64,000 nt of DNA from Arthrobacter sp. EM1 (GCF_029964055.1 NZ_CP124836.1:2542001-2606000), one strand, 5' to 3'. Counted from the stretch's first letter, positions 1 through 8,633 are shown. Program-made: numbers and translations. The notes: generated from the sequence alone by a model not told the origin.

Positions 1-341
1 CTGCCGGGTACGGTCCGGGCCGAGCCGAATACGCTGACCGCCGGGCCCAGGTCCGCCAGCGCACCGAACCCTTCGACAAACTCGCTTTGGATCCTGAGGA
101 CACGCCACGGGTCGGTGTGGACGAACTGGCCCGGACCCTTCGTATCCAGCAGCGTGCTGTCGGACATCGTGACTTTGGCAGCTTTGCGCCGCAATTCCAG
201 CGGACCCTTACGCCGGATCCCGGCGGCCGGCGGCGCGTCACCAACGCTGGCTGGCGGCTGTCCGGCGCCTGCGCCGGGTGTGTTGCCGGCTGTCGTTGCG
301 GCGCCGGCCGGCTGATCGTGCTGCTGCGAATCTGTACTCAT
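1..341 (-). CDS. LOG family protein (TIGR00730-type), N-terminal part only
   Basis: Partial gene running off the left edge; 113 codons are visible. After a Pro/Ala-rich N-terminus (about residues 10-42) comes the conserved actinobacterial stretch RRKGPLELRRK, then DPWRVLRIQSEFVEGF, and the start of the Rossmann core AVSVFGSART. This is the N-terminus of LOG-family proteins, which in characterised members are phosphoribohydrolases acting on nucleoside 5'-monophosphates (cytokinin-type). The catalytic PGGxGTxxE motif would lie outside the window. ATG at 341 is preceded by TACCCT and 6 nt, so it is probably leaderless. It is divergent from gluA. Family assignment is confident; substrate in this organism is unknown. 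Confidence 0.8.
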   Translation of the reverse strand, partial: MSTDSQQHDQPAGAATTAGNTPGAGAGQPPASVGDAPPAAGIRRKGPLELRRKAAKVTMSDSTLLDTKGPGQFVHTDPWRVLRIQSEFVEGFGALADLGPAVSVFGSARTVPG

Positions 342-347
342 GCCCAC

Positions 348-353
348 AGGGTA
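348..353 (-). promoter_or_regulatory. -10 hexamer of a leaderless LOG-family gene
   Basis: TACCCT on the minus strand, followed by exactly 6 nt and the ATG at 341. No Shine-Dalgarno sequence is possible in that space, so transcription probably starts at the start codon. Confidence 0.6.
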
Positions 354-539
354 GCGCGGATGCCCCGGCCCACCGGCTCAGCCCCGCGGGGACACCGCTG
401 CGCGCAGTGCCGGTCCGCAGCGCAGCGCAGCGCCGGAGGTTACCCGAGGTTGCCCCAGAGTCTCTGACCTGCAGGTATCTCTTCAATTACGATCCGTAGG
501 AAGTAGGAGTGATTGCGGTCATATGCCGCCGATGTTCGC

Positions 540-545
540 TAGATT
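540..545 (+). promoter_or_regulatory. -10 hexamer of gluA (leaderless)
   Basis: TAGATT, then cttctt, then ATG at 552. There is no purine-rich ribosome-binding site upstream. A TTGCGG at 513-518 is too far away (21 nt) to be a good -35 element. Confidence 0.6.
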
Positions 546-551
546 CTTCTT

Positions 552-1307
552 ATGACTACTCAAGTGCCCGGCGATGCTCTCGTCTCCCTGAATGCCGTCA
601 ATAAGCACTACGGCCAGTTGCACGTGCTGAAGGACATCAACCTGAACGTCCGCAAGGGCGAGGTTGTTGTTGTCATCGGACCGTCGGGATCCGGCAAGTC
701 CACGCTCTGCCGTGCCATTAACCGCCTCGAAACGATCGACGACGGCGTCATCACCATTGACGGAAAGGAACTGCCCGCCGAGGGCAAAGACCTCGCCAAG
801 CTGCGGGCCGACGTCGGAATGGTGTTCCAGTCCTTCAACCTCTTCGCGCACAAAACGATCCTGGAAAACGTCACGCTCGGGCCGATTAAGGTCAAGGGCG
901 AGTCCAAGGCGCAGGCCGACAAGGAAGCTATGACGCTGCTGGAGCGCGTCGGCGTCGGACATCAGGCCCCAAAACTCCCCGCCCAGCTTTCCGGCGGACA
1001 GCAGCAGCGCGTCGCGATCGCCCGGGCCCTGGCCATGAAACCCAAGGTTATGCTCTTCGATGAGCCCACCTCGGCCCTTGACCCGGAAATGATCAACGAA
1101 GTCCTCGACGTGATGGTCCAGTTGGCGAAGGACGGCATGACCATGATCGTGGTAACGCACGAGATGGGATTCGCCCGCAAGGCAGCGGACCGCGTGGTGT
1201 TTATGGCCGACGGTGAAATCATCGAGGACGCCACGCCTGAGGAGTTCTTCACCAATCCCAAAACCGACCGCGCCAAGGACTTCCTGTCCAAGCTGTTGAC
1301 CCATTAG
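552..1307 (+). CDS. gluA: Glutamate-type amino acid ABC transporter, ATP-binding protein
   Basis: 251-residue cytoplasmic ATPase of the polar amino acid importer family. Walker [10 protein letters not shown] at 43-51, Q-loop glutamine at about 93, signature LSGGQ at 146-150 and Walker B VMLFDEP at 166-172 are all intact. It is first in a four-gene operon (ATPase, lipoprotein, two permeases), the gluABCD order known from Corynebacterium glutamicum glutamate uptake. It couples ATP hydrolysis to import through the two permeases. Length is normal for the family. The ATG is placed 6 nt after a TAGATT hexamer, so translation is probably leaderless. Glutamate as substrate is inferred from order and similarity; glutamine or aspartate remain possible. 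Confidence 0.9.
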   Translation: MTTQVPGDALVSLNAVNKHYGQLHVLKDINLNVRKGEVVVVIGPSGSGKSTLCRAINRLETIDDGVITIDGKELPAEGKDLAKLRADVGMVFQSFNLFAHKTILENVTLGPIKVKGESKAQADKEAMTLLERVGVGHQAPKLPAQLSGGQQQRVAIARALAMKPKVMLFDEPTSALDPEMINEVLDVMVQLAKDGMTMIVVTHEMGFARKAADRVVFMADGEIIEDATPEEFFTNPKTDRAKDFLSKLLTH

Positions 1308-1366
1308 CCGACCATACGATTCGCATCCTGGCCGTCCACCAATGGCCCTCCAATGAAAGGAATGCC

Positions 1367-2254
1367 ATGAAGGCATTTTTGACCCGTAGGAAATCCCTGT
1401 TGATCGCAGCATCCGCTGCACTAGCCCTCGGCCTGAGCGCTTGCGGCGGCAGCAGCAGCACCACCACCAGCGCCCCGCCGGTCGCCGAGAAGCCGAGCTT
1501 TGCAGCCGACACCACCATGGCGAAGCTCTCCTCGGCAGGCAAGATCACCATTGGCACCAAGTTTGACCAGCCGCTCTTCGGCCAGAAGGGCCTGGACGGC
1601 AAGCCGGTGGGCTTCGACGTCGAAATCGGCAAGGCCATCGCCGGCAAGCTGGGCATCCCCGCCGACAAGATCGAGTGGGTGGAAACGGTGTCCGCCAACC
1701 GCGAGGAATTCATCAAGCAGGGCAAGGTCGACATCATCGTCGCTACCTACACGATCAGCGACAAGCGTAAAAACGAGGTCGACTTCGCCGGACCGTACTA
1801 CGAAGCCGGCCAGGCGCTGATGGTGAACAAGGACAACACCTCCATCACCAAGCCCGAGGACGTCAAGGGCAAGAAGGTTTGCTCCGTGACCGGCTCAACA
1901 CCGGCCGGCACCATCGTGGAGAAGTACGGAGCTGAGCTTGTCCCGGCAGCAACCTACTCCGCCTGCCTTGAGCCGCTGCGCAACAAGCAGGTTGAAGCCA
2001 TCACCACCGACAACGTGATCCTCGCCGGATTTGTCGACAAGGAGCCGGAGGCCTTCAAGCTGGCTTCTGACCAGACGTTCACCAAGGAGCCTTACGGCAT
2101 CGGCCTGAAAAAGGGCGACACCGCCTTCCGCGGCTGGATCAACGACCAGCTCGAAGCGTTTGCCAAGGACGACACCTACAAGAAGGCTTGGGAAGGTACC
2201 GCGGGCAAGGTCATCAAGACCGTCCCGGAACTCCCCGCCATCAACCGCTACTAG
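1367..2254 (+). CDS. gluB: Glutamate-type ABC transporter substrate-binding lipoprotein
   Basis: 295-residue extracytoplasmic solute-binding protein, family 3. The first 26 residues form a signal peptide (RRK charge cluster, hydrophobic core) ending in lipobox LSAC, so it should be lipid-anchored outside the membrane. The mature part shows the family pattern: GKITIGTKFDQP, GFDVEIGKAIAGKLG and the ATYTISDKRKNEVDFAGPYY segment. A purine-rich AAAGGA lies before the ATG. It delivers the amino acid to the GluCD permease pair. A stem-loop directly follows the stop codon, before gluC. Confidence 0.9.
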   Translation: MKAFLTRRKSLLIAASAALALGLSACGGSSSTTTSAPPVAEKPSFAADTTMAKLSSAGKITIGTKFDQPLFGQKGLDGKPVGFDVEIGKAIAGKLGIPADKIEWVETVSANREEFIKQGKVDIIVATYTISDKRKNEVDFAGPYYEAGQALMVNKDNTSITKPEDVKGKKVCSVTGSTPAGTIVEKYGAELVPAATYSACLEPLRNKQVEAITTDNVILAGFVDKEPEAFKLASDQTFTKEPYGIGLKKGDTAFRGWINDQLEAFAKDDTYKKAWEGTAGKVIKTVPELPAINRY

Positions 2255-2261
2255 CCGGTGT

Positions 2262-2299
2262 GGCGGCGGCAAGTGCCTTGACCGGCGCGGGCCGCCGCC
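2262..2299 (+). terminator. Stem-loop between gluB and gluC
   Basis: Nine-base-pair G/C stem: GGCGGCGGC at 2262-2270 pairs with GCCGCCGCC at 2291-2299, with a 20-nt loop and no clear T-run. It probably acts as a partial terminator or 3' stabiliser of the gluB message. The same layout follows both peptide-binding-protein genes in this window. Confidence 0.45.
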
Positions 2300-2344
2300 A
2301 TTTCCGTCTTCCGCCTGGCCCCCTCAACGCAGCTGAAGGACCCT

Positions 2345-2995
2345 ATGGACGTCATCATTGAAAACCTCCCGGCGTATTGGGACGGATTTCTCAGAACCCT
2401 TTTTCTTGCCGTCGTTTCCGGCATTATCTCCTTGATCGTCGGTACCCTGCTGGCAGCAGCCCGCGTCTCCCCGGTGGCGGCGTTGCGGGGGTTCAGCATG
2501 TTCTATGTCGAAATTGTCCGCAATACCCCCCTGACGATTGCCTTCTTTTTCGCCGCCATTGTGCTGCCGCGGTTGGGTGTGACGTTCCAGCAGTTCGAAG
2601 TTGCCGCGATCATCGCCCTGAGCGCTTACACCTCCGCTTTTATCGCCGAGGCCGTCCGGTCCGGTGTAAACAGCGTTCCAGTAGGCCAAGCTGAAGCTGC
2701 ACGCAGTATCGGTATGGGTTTCGGCCAGGTGCTCTCCCACATTGTCCTGCCGCAGGCCCTGCGCACCGTGATTCCACCGATGATCAATATCCTGATCGCC
2801 CTCGTGAAGAACTCCTCGGTTGCCGGCGCCTTTTTTGTCCTTGAACTCTTCGGCGAGGGCAAGCAACTGGCGAACGCCAATGGTGACAAGGTTCTTTGGG
2901 TCCTTGCCGGAGTCGCTTTCTTCTACCTCCTGATCACTATCCCGCTCGGCATCTTTGCCGCCCGCGTTGAACGAAAGGTGGCGATCGCCCGATGA
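2345..2995 (+). CDS. gluC: Glutamate-type ABC transporter permease 1
   Basis: 216-residue integral membrane protein of the HisM/ArtQ permease family with about five hydrophobic segments. The ATPase-contact (EAA) loop is clear at about residues 117-145, reading EAARSIGMGFGQVLSHIVLPQA. It forms the translocation channel with GluD and is driven by GluA. The ATG at 2345 is close behind GAAGGA. Its stop overlaps the gluD start by 4 nt (ATGA), showing translational coupling. Length is typical for this family. Confidence 0.9.
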   Translation: MDVIIENLPAYWDGFLRTLFLAVVSGIISLIVGTLLAAARVSPVAALRGFSMFYVEIVRNTPLTIAFFFAAIVLPRLGVTFQQFEVAAIIALSAYTSAFIAEAVRSGVNSVPVGQAEAARSIGMGFGQVLSHIVLPQALRTVIPPMINILIALVKNSSVAGAFFVLELFGEGKQLANANGDKVLWVLAGVAFFYLLITIPLGIFAARVERKVAIAR

Positions 2996-3804
2996 CTTCC
3001 GTTCTCTACGACGTCCCCGGGCCCAAGGCCCGCCGCATCTCTTTGATCGCTTCTGTCATCGGTGCGCTCCTGATCGCCGGGCTGCTGGCCTTGGCTATCG
3101 CCACCCTTGCCTCGCAGGGGATCTTCGAGGCGCGCCGCTGGGAAATCTTCGGCAATCCCGACGTCTGGAAACTCATTGGCGACGGGCTTGGCGCCACCCT
3201 GACCGCAGCGGCCGTCGCTGCCGTCATTGCCTTCCCGCTGGGCCTGGTCATTAGCCTGCTGCGGATTTCCTTGGTACCGGCGATCCGGATTCCGATCCGG
3301 GTTGTCCTGGAATTCCTGCGCGGCATGCCAGTGGTGCTGATGATGTTCTTTGTACTGCTGGTGTTCGGGACCAGTTCCTACGTCGCCGTCGTTGCAGGGC
3401 TCGTGCTCTACAACGCTGCGATCTTCGCGGAGATCATCCGCGCCGGCGTCCAGTCGCTGCCTAAGGGCCAGCGTGAAGCAGGCCTGGCCATCGGCCTGAC
3501 CAGCTTCCAATCCCGTATGTTCATTGAATTGCCGCAGGCGATCCGCCGGATGCTGCCCTCGCTTGTAGCCCAGCTTGTTGTTCTTCTTAAGGACACCTCG
3601 TTGGGGTACATCGTGGCGTACGGTGAGCTCCTGCGCGCCGTGCAGGTCATGGCGGACTTCCTCGGCCCGCAGTTCCTCTTCCCCATCTTCTTTGTGGCCG
3701 CGGCGATTTACATCCTGATCAACCTGGCAGTATCCCGGTTGGCCATCTGGATCGAACGCCGTGGCTCGAAAAAAGCAGCCGGCGGTATGGCCAAGGCCAG
3801 GTAG
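2992..3804 (+). CDS. gluD: Glutamate-type ABC transporter permease 2
   Basis: 270-residue permease, partner of GluC. It has an N-terminal extension of about 55 residues with an extra hydrophobic segment, then the usual core, with the EAA loop reading REAGLAIGLTSFQSRMFIELP (about 162-182). It ends in a basic tail (RRGSKKAAGG). The start overlaps the gluC stop as ATGA. It closes the operon and is followed by a strong bidirectional terminator shared with convergent dapE. Confidence 0.9.
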   Translation: MTSVLYDVPGPKARRISLIASVIGALLIAGLLALAIATLASQGIFEARRWEIFGNPDVWKLIGDGLGATLTAAAVAAVIAFPLGLVISLLRISLVPAIRIPIRVVLEFLRGMPVVLMMFFVLLVFGTSSYVAVVAGLVLYNAAIFAEIIRAGVQSLPKGQREAGLAIGLTSFQSRMFIELPQAIRRMLPSLVAQLVVLLKDTSLGYIVAYGELLRAVQVMADFLGPQFLFPIFFVAAAIYILINLAVSRLAIWIERRGSKKAAGGMAKAR

Positions 3805-3836
3805 CCGTCGACACCAAATAGTTCGCTCGCAGCACG

Positions 3837-3870
3837 AAAAAGGTCCGGAACCAGGGTTCCGGACCTTTTT
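3837..3870. terminator. Bidirectional rho-independent terminator between gluD and dapE
   Basis: Arms AGGTCCGGAACC (3841-3852) and GGTTCCGGACCT (3855-3866) are perfectly complementary. They are flanked by AAAA on the left and TTTTTT on the right, so the hairpin ends in a T-run on either strand. It lies between the convergent gluD and dapE genes. Confidence 0.9.
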
Positions 3871-3885
3871 TGCTGTTTGGCGGTG

Positions 3886-5040
3886 CTAGCCGGCGAGCCA
3901 GCTCCGCAGCGCACGCAGGCATTCGCGGATCGCATCGGCCTCGACATGCTCGTTGTCCTTGTGCGCCAGCAAAGCGTCCCCCGGGCCGAAGTTCACCGCG
4001 GGGATGCCCAACTCACTAAAGCGGGCGACGTCGGTCCAGCCGTATTTTGGTTTCGGCTCCCCACCCACGGCAGCCACGAAGGACGCGGCGGCCGCGTGGT
4101 TCAGCCCGGGCCGGGCGCCCGCTGCAGCGTCGGTGCGAACGACGTCGAATCCCGCCAGCAGCTTCCTGACGTGCTGTTCGGCGTCGTCCGGGGATTTGTC
4201 CGGGGCGAAGCGATAGTTGATTTCGACAACGCAGCGGTCCGGGATGACGTTTCCGGCGGTTCCGCCGTTGATTTTCACCGCGTTGAGGCTCTCGCGGTAG
4301 TCCAGCCCGTCCACGTTGATGGTGCGGGGTTGGTACTCGGCGAGCCGGGCAAGGATTGGCGCGGCTGCGTGGATTGCATTGCTGCCCATCCAAGCGCGGG
4401 CCGAATGCGCCGCTTCGCCAACGGTGGTCACCTCGAAGCGGATCGTGCCGTTGCACCCGCCCTCGACCGTCCCGTCCGTGGGTTCCAGCAGGATCGCGAA
4501 GTCCCCGTCCAGCAGGCCGCCGTGGTTACGGACCAAGCGGCCCAGTCCGCTCTTGACGGCCTTAACCTCTTCGTGGTCGTAGAAGACGAACGTCACGTCC
4601 TTGTCCGGCTCCGCGCCTGCGTCGAACAGCCCTGCCGCGAGGGCCAGCTGAACCGCGACGCCGCCCTTCATATCGGTGGCACCGCGCCCGTAGAGAATCC
4701 CCTTTCCGGGCGCGCCCGAGGGCCAGTAGGACGGTACGGTACCAAGGGAGCCGTCCGTCGCGGGCAGCGGCACCGTGTCCAGGTGCCCGGCCAGGATAAC
4801 CCGTTCGGCCCGGCCCAGATTGGTCCGGGCAATGATTGCGTCACCGTCGCGGACCACGTCCAGCCCGTTGATGGCACGCAGGGCATGCTCCACCGCGTCG
4901 GCCAGTTCCCCCTCAGCGCCGGAAACACTGTAAATGTCGATCAGCTGCGCTGTCAGCAGGGCAACGTCCTGGTGCAGGTCCAGGCGGGCGGCAGCGTGGG
5001 TGCGGGCGTTTGGGTGCAGGTTCGGGTCCGGGGCAGTCAC
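3886..5040 (-). CDS. dapE: Succinyl-diaminopimelate desuccinylase
   Basis: 384-residue M20-family zinc hydrolase. It removes succinate from N-succinyl-LL-diaminopimelate in the succinylase branch of lysine and peptidoglycan (meso-DAP) synthesis. Metal and catalytic positions are visible: GHLDT (His86, Asp88), GATDMKGG (Asp123) and DHEE (Glu157/158), plus the C-terminal GPGDALLAHKDNEHV segment with the last metal-binding histidine. GTG at 5040 is preceded by TAAAGT and 6 nt, so it is probably leaderless. It is divergent from dapD, the enzyme two steps earlier, and the two share a 136-bp promoter region. Confidence 0.92.
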   Translation of the reverse strand: MTAPDPNLHPNARTHAAARLDLHQDVALLTAQLIDIYSVSGAEGELADAVEHALRAINGLDVVRDGDAIIARTNLGRAERVILAGHLDTVPLPATDGSLGTVPSYWPSGAPGKGILYGRGATDMKGGVAVQLALAAGLFDAGAEPDKDVTFVFYDHEEVKAVKSGLGRLVRNHGGLLDGDFAILLEPTDGTVEGGCNGTIRFEVTTVGEAAHSARAWMGSNAIHAAAPILARLAEYQPRTINVDGLDYRESLNAVKINGGTAGNVIPDRCVVEINYRFAPDKSPDDAEQHVRKLLAGFDVVRTDAAAGARPGLNHAAAASFVAAVGGEPKPKYGWTDVARFSELGIPAVNFGPGDALLAHKDNEHVEADAIRECLRALRSWLAG

Positions 5041-5046
5041 CCTCCC

Positions 5047-5052
5047 ACTTTA
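5047..5052 (-). promoter_or_regulatory. -10 hexamer of dapE (leaderless)
   Basis: Minus-strand TAAAGT, then gggagg, then GTG at 5040. The gggagg resembles a Shine-Dalgarno sequence but touches the start codon, so it cannot work as one in the usual way. Confidence 0.55.
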
Positions 5053-5164
5053 TCCGCTGGCCTCCCTGGCCGTCCCGCGTATGCGGCATTCCGGGTAACC
5101 CCGTCAGCGTCAACCACCCGGTCATGTGGAAGGTGCCGGTTTCGGCCACCGCAGCCGCCGTCGA

Positions 5165-5170
5165 TACACT
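5165..5170 (+). promoter_or_regulatory. -10 hexamer of dapD (leaderless)
   Basis: TACACT, then gggaac, then ATG at 5177. A weak TTCGGC at 5141-5146 gives an 18-nt spacer. This choice rules out the in-frame upstream ATG at 5126, which would lie before the promoter. Confidence 0.6.
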
Positions 5171-5176
5171 GGGAAC

Positions 5177-6187
5177 ATGACTGAAACCGCTTCTTCCGCC
5201 GTGCCCGCCGACGCCCGCTCCGCCTACGGGTACGGCGTTGCCACGATCGCGACCGGCAACGGTGCAGCCACCGTGCTGGATGTCTGGTTCCCGGCCCCGG
5301 CCCTGGGGACTGCGGCCGAGAGCCTCCGGGATGTAGCCAACGCGGACCAGGCGCTCCTCGAGATCGCCTCGACCGGCGCTGACGCTGACCGCGGCACCGA
5401 GCAGAAGGTCGTGTTCGTCCAGATCCACCTTGACGAAGCGCCCGCCGATACCGCAGACGCCTACTTGCGCCTGCATCTGCTCTCCCACCGCCTGGTCAGG
5501 CCGAACAGCATCAACCTGGACGGGATCTTCGGCAAGCTCCCCAACGTTGTGTGGACCAGCTTCGGGCCGGCCGCCGTTGAGGGCTTCGAACTGACCCGCG
5601 CCCGGCTGCGCAGGCGCGGCGCCGTCACCGTCTACGGCGTGGACAAGTTCCCCCGCATGGTCGACTATGTTGTCCCCTCCGGCGTGCGGATTGCCGACGC
5701 CGACCGCGTCCGCCTCGGTGCGTACCTGGCTGAAGGCACCACAGTGATGCACGAAGGATTTGTGAACTTCAACGCCGGTACGCTCGGCAGCTCGATGGTC
5801 GAAGGCCGTATTTCGGCCGGTGTGGTCGCCGGTGACGGGTCCGACGTCGGCGGCGGCGCCTCGATCATGGGGACCCTGTCCGGCGGCGGCAAGGAAAAGA
5901 TTTCGCTGGGCGAACGCGTACTGCTGGGCGCCAATTCCGGGGTGGGCATCAGCATCGGCGATGACTCCGTCGTAGAGGCCGGCCTGTACGTGACGGCCGG
6001 CACCCGCGTCCGCGTGGTCGGCGCCAATGACGCCGACGGCGAAGACACCAGCCGGATCGTCAAGGCCGTTGAGCTCTCGGGTGTGCCCAATCTACTGTTC
6101 CGCCGCAACTCCTCCACCGGCGAGGTTGAGGTCCTCCCCCGTAAGGGCCAAACCGTTGAACTCAACGAGGCACTTCACGCAAACTAG
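5177..6187 (+). CDS. dapD: 2,3,4,5-tetrahydropyridine-2,6-dicarboxylate N-succinyltransferase
   Basis: 336 residues. It transfers succinyl from succinyl-CoA to tetrahydrodipicolinate, the first step of the succinylase DAP pathway. The long N-terminal domain and the C-terminal left-handed beta-helix with hexapeptide-type repeats (GAYLAEGTTVMHEGFVNFN, then GGGASIMGTLSGGGKE and LGANSGVGISIGDDSVVEAG) match the actinobacterial DapD type. The start at 5177 is set by the -10 hexamer 6 nt upstream. It is divergent from dapE; dapC lies about 4 kb downstream, so three pathway genes sit close together. Confidence 0.93.
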   Translation: MTETASSAVPADARSAYGYGVATIATGNGAATVLDVWFPAPALGTAAESLRDVANADQALLEIASTGADADRGTEQKVVFVQIHLDEAPADTADAYLRLHLLSHRLVRPNSINLDGIFGKLPNVVWTSFGPAAVEGFELTRARLRRRGAVTVYGVDKFPRMVDYVVPSGVRIADADRVRLGAYLAEGTTVMHEGFVNFNAGTLGSSMVEGRISAGVVAGDGSDVGGGASIMGTLSGGGKEKISLGERVLLGANSGVGISIGDDSVVEAGLYVTAGTRVRVVGANDADGEDTSRIVKAVELSGVPNLLFRRNSSTGEVEVLPRKGQTVELNEALHAN

Positions 6188-6256
6188 GCCGGGGTGCGCA
6201 AAGATAAAACCGTCGGCAGAATACCGCGGCCCCGGCAGGGCCTGAGGGAGTAGTTC

Positions 6257-7108
6257 GTGGCACGCAGAGGCAGCTTGCGCCGTCGGCTTGTGCTGCTGCT
6301 GACCCTCGCGCTGGTCGCCGGCGGGATCTACACGGCCGTGACCTTCCTGCAGCGCTCGGAAGTCCTTATCACCGAACGTTGTACAGCTGTGGGTGGCAGC
6401 AGCGATGATCTTGCCGCGGATCAGGCCGCCAATGCCGGCTTGATCGCGGCCGTCGCCGTCCGGCGGGGCCTCCCGGCCCGGGCGGCCAGTATTGCCTTGG
6501 CCACGGCAATGCAGGAGTCCAAGCTCCGGAACATCGGCCACGGCGACGAAGCCGGCCCGGACTCGCGTGGCCTCTTCCAGCAGCGCCCCTCGCAGGGCTG
6601 GGGCACAACGGATCAGGTGATGGATCCCCACCATGCGAGCAACGCCTTCTACGATGCCCTGGTGAAGATCCCGGGCTTCCAGAACATGGCCATCACCGAC
6701 GCCGCGCAGCGCGTCCAGCGATCGGCCTACCCGAACGCTTACGCGGCGCATGAGCCGATGGCCCGTGCTTTCGCCTCCGCACTGACCGGACAGACCCCCG
6801 CGGGCCTCGACTGCACCCTGCGGGACCCCGATGCGGCGGGCGACCCGGCCGCCGTGCAGGACAGGCTGACCGCCGACTTTGGCGCAATTCCTGCCACCAC
6901 GGAGGCCCGGAGCCTTGTACTGGAAACCGAAGGTGCCCAGGCGTGGGCCGTCGCCCAGTGGGCGGTTGCCAACGCCAAGGTCCTCTCCGTCACGGAAGTC
7001 CAGGTCGACGGGCGCCAATGGAGCAGGCAGAAGCGCAACGGCTGGCAGCCGGCGGAAATGCCGGCCGGGCTTCTCAGGATCACCGTCGCCGAAGAGCCGG
7101 CGCGCTAA
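6257..7108 (+). CDS. Membrane-anchored protein with lytic-transglycosylase-like motif
   Basis: 283 residues. A basic start and one membrane segment (about 9-28) suggest anchoring with the rest outside the cell. Residues 82-116 carry ATAMQESKLRNI followed by DSRGLFQQRPSQGWG, a pattern seen in actinobacterial lysozyme-like folds, with Glu87 as candidate catalytic acid. No separate peptidoglycan-binding module is visible. GTG at 6257 has GAGGGAG about 7 nt upstream. It lies 69 nt after dapD, so cotranscription with the wall-precursor gene is plausible. A cell-wall role is inferred; activity is not proven by sequence. Confidence 0.6.
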   Translation: MARRGSLRRRLVLLLTLALVAGGIYTAVTFLQRSEVLITERCTAVGGSSDDLAADQAANAGLIAAVAVRRGLPARAASIALATAMQESKLRNIGHGDEAGPDSRGLFQQRPSQGWGTTDQVMDPHHASNAFYDALVKIPGFQNMAITDAAQRVQRSAYPNAYAAHEPMARAFASALTGQTPAGLDCTLRDPDAAGDPAAVQDRLTADFGAIPATTEARSLVLETEGAQAWAVAQWAVANAKVLSVTEVQVDGRQWSRQKRNGWQPAEMPAGLLRITVAEEPAR

Positions 7109-7150
7109 GCGGTGAGTTCGGTCCGCATGCAGTGCACGGACCGGCGGAAC

Positions 7151-7762
7151 TCAGACCAGCAAATCCACCACGGGCTGCACAAAGCTGCGGAACAGCTCCG
7201 GCTGGGAGAGCAGCTCAGAGCTCATCACGATCTTGTCCGGCTCCAGATACCAGGCCCGGGGTTCTGCAAGTGGAAGTTCAATGATGGTCAGGGTGAAATC
7301 CCTGGCGGCCCGGCCCACCTCGAGCAGCCTGTCATCCACCATGTCCTGCAGCAGCTGCACCGACCCAGCGACTTCACGTTCAGCTTCCAACGTCAGGTAC
7401 TCGCCGCGGCGTTCCCGGGCCCAGGACAGCGCAGCTCCAAAATGCGCCTGGAGTACCCGCCGGAGGGCAGGGGAATTGCCGAAGTCACGGAAGCCGGGCG
7501 GACCCAGTTCCGGCGACATCTCGGGATGCGCTTTCAGGAGTTGTTCCCACCACGCCTCCCATTCCGTCCTCAGCGCGCTAACCCCGCCCACCTCCGCGAT
7601 GAGGTGTGTGTGGTCAGCGGGCCGGATTTTCGGCGCCGCGTGGCATAGGGCTGGATGCCCGGCGCCGTCCAGCCCGGCCGCGTCGCGAAGGTACAGTGCA
7701 ATGAGCATGGGACCCGAAGTATCCATGGTGATCCGCCAACCCGGCCCGCCTGTGTGGTGCAT
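7151..7762 (-). CDS. Hypothetical protein
   Basis: 203 residues with no family I recognise. It is acidic to neutral and soluble, with no signal peptide. The middle (about 95-150) is rich in Arg/Glu and may be helical (WARERRGEYLTLEAEREV). The ATG at 7762 has a strong AAGGAGG ribosome-binding site, and a good promoter (TTAACC, 17 nt, TACACT) lies at 7795-7823 inside the 3' end of the upstream tetR-type gene. G/C-rich third positions support coding. Function unknown. Confidence 0.6.
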   Translation of the reverse strand: MHHTGGPGWRITMDTSGPMLIALYLRDAAGLDGAGHPALCHAAPKIRPADHTHLIAEVGGVSALRTEWEAWWEQLLKAHPEMSPELGPPGFRDFGNSPALRRVLQAHFGAALSWARERRGEYLTLEAEREVAGSVQLLQDMVDDRLLEVGRAARDFTLTIIELPLAEPRAWYLEPDKIVMSSELLSQPELFRSFVQPVVDLLV

Positions 7763-7794
7763 CCAATTGCCTCCTTGGCACGACGTACGACTCC

Positions 7795-7823
7795 AGTGTA
7801 TTCCTCGCGTCAGCCCAGGTTAA
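7795..7823 (-). promoter_or_regulatory. Promoter of the 7151-7762 gene
   Basis: Minus-strand TTAACC (7818-7823), a 17-nt spacer and TACACT (7795-7800). It overlaps the last codons of the TetR gene and gives a leader of about 25 nt that contains the AAGGAGG site. Confidence 0.5.
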
Positions 7824-8458
7824 TGGCTACCGGGGTGGCTGCCCAGTCCGGTGAGATGGGCCTCCAGCACGTCGCTGCATACCTGCGCGGTCATCCATTC
7901 GGGCTGCAATAACGCGTGCATGGTGAGGCCGTCGAGGGTGGCCAGCAGCCGCTCAGCTTCGGTGACCAAACGCTGCTCGTCCTGGCTGGCGTCGGTTCCG
8001 GCCGCGGACGAAAGATCCATCACGAGCCGTCCGACGATCGCGGCGACGGCCCGGTGGCTCCGGTCTGCCTCCGCGGCGAGGAAAGGCTTGGTCCGCGCTG
8101 CGTTCTTAAAAGCCATCCAGACGCAGGCGTCGACAGCGCGTTCCTCGTCGAGCGGAAGGAACTCGCCCAGCAGGGTTAACACGCCCCGATGGTGTTCCGG
8201 GGTCCCGGGCCGGGTCCCGGCGAGGCGCTCGTCGGCGGACTCCAGCCTGCCGACGACCCGGTCCACAACCACTCCGAACGAATGGGCCAAAAGTTCGTCG
8301 CTGCTGGCGAAGTAATGGCGGACGGATCCGACAGCCAGTTCGGCCTCGTCTGCGACTTCGCGCAGCGACGCCCGTTCAAGTCCATCGGCTGCGACAATCC
8401 GGAAGACCGCTTCGACAACTTCCTGGCGCCGGATTGCGGCGTCGACAAATTTGGGCAT
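7820..8458 (-). CDS. TetR/AcrR family transcriptional regulator
   Basis: 212 residues. The N-terminal helix-turn-helix is clear: IVAADGLERASLREVADEA, then VGSVRHYFASSDEL (about 20-58). The C-terminal ligand domain resembles BetI-type regulators (GEFLPLDEERAVDACVWMAF). ATG at 8458 follows AAAAGGA. No exporter or obvious target is adjacent except the hypothetical gene 7151-7762 downstream on the same strand. That gene has its own promoter and may be the regulated partner. Ligand unknown. Confidence 0.85.
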   Translation of the reverse strand: MPKFVDAAIRRQEVVEAVFRIVAADGLERASLREVADEAELAVGSVRHYFASSDELLAHSFGVVVDRVVGRLESADERLAGTRPGTPEHHRGVLTLLGEFLPLDEERAVDACVWMAFKNAARTKPFLAAEADRSHRAVAAIVGRLVMDLSSAAGTDASQDEQRLVTEAERLLATLDGLTMHALLQPEWMTAQVCSDVLEAHLTGLGSHPGSH

Positions 8459-8575
8459 TATTCCTTTTTAGCACGAATGTGCCCGCACGACGCCGGGGCG
8501 CACCGGCAACCGGCGTCCCACCTCGGCAAATGGTCACCACCGGACCCATGGGCACCATCCCGAGGAGAGATATAT

Positions 8576-8619
8576 ACGACGCCGGCCGCTCACCTCGTGG
8601 GGTGAGCGGCCGGCGTCGT
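8576..8619. terminator. Perfect 19-bp hairpin, terminator of citrate synthase gene
   Basis: Arms at 8576-8594 and 8601-8619 are exact inverse complements around a 6-nt loop (tcgtgg). It lies 15 nt beyond the gltA stop codon. The T-run is poor (tatata on the minus strand), but the 19-bp G/C stem is very strong. Confidence 0.8.
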
Positions 8620-8633
8620 ACTTCTTGAGTGCA

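Noticed and set aside
3877..5184. Long plus-strand frame of 435 codons opposite dapE
   Set aside because: It is the complement of dapE, a clear enzyme with all metal-binding motifs; G/C-rich third positions create long open antisense frames in this genome.
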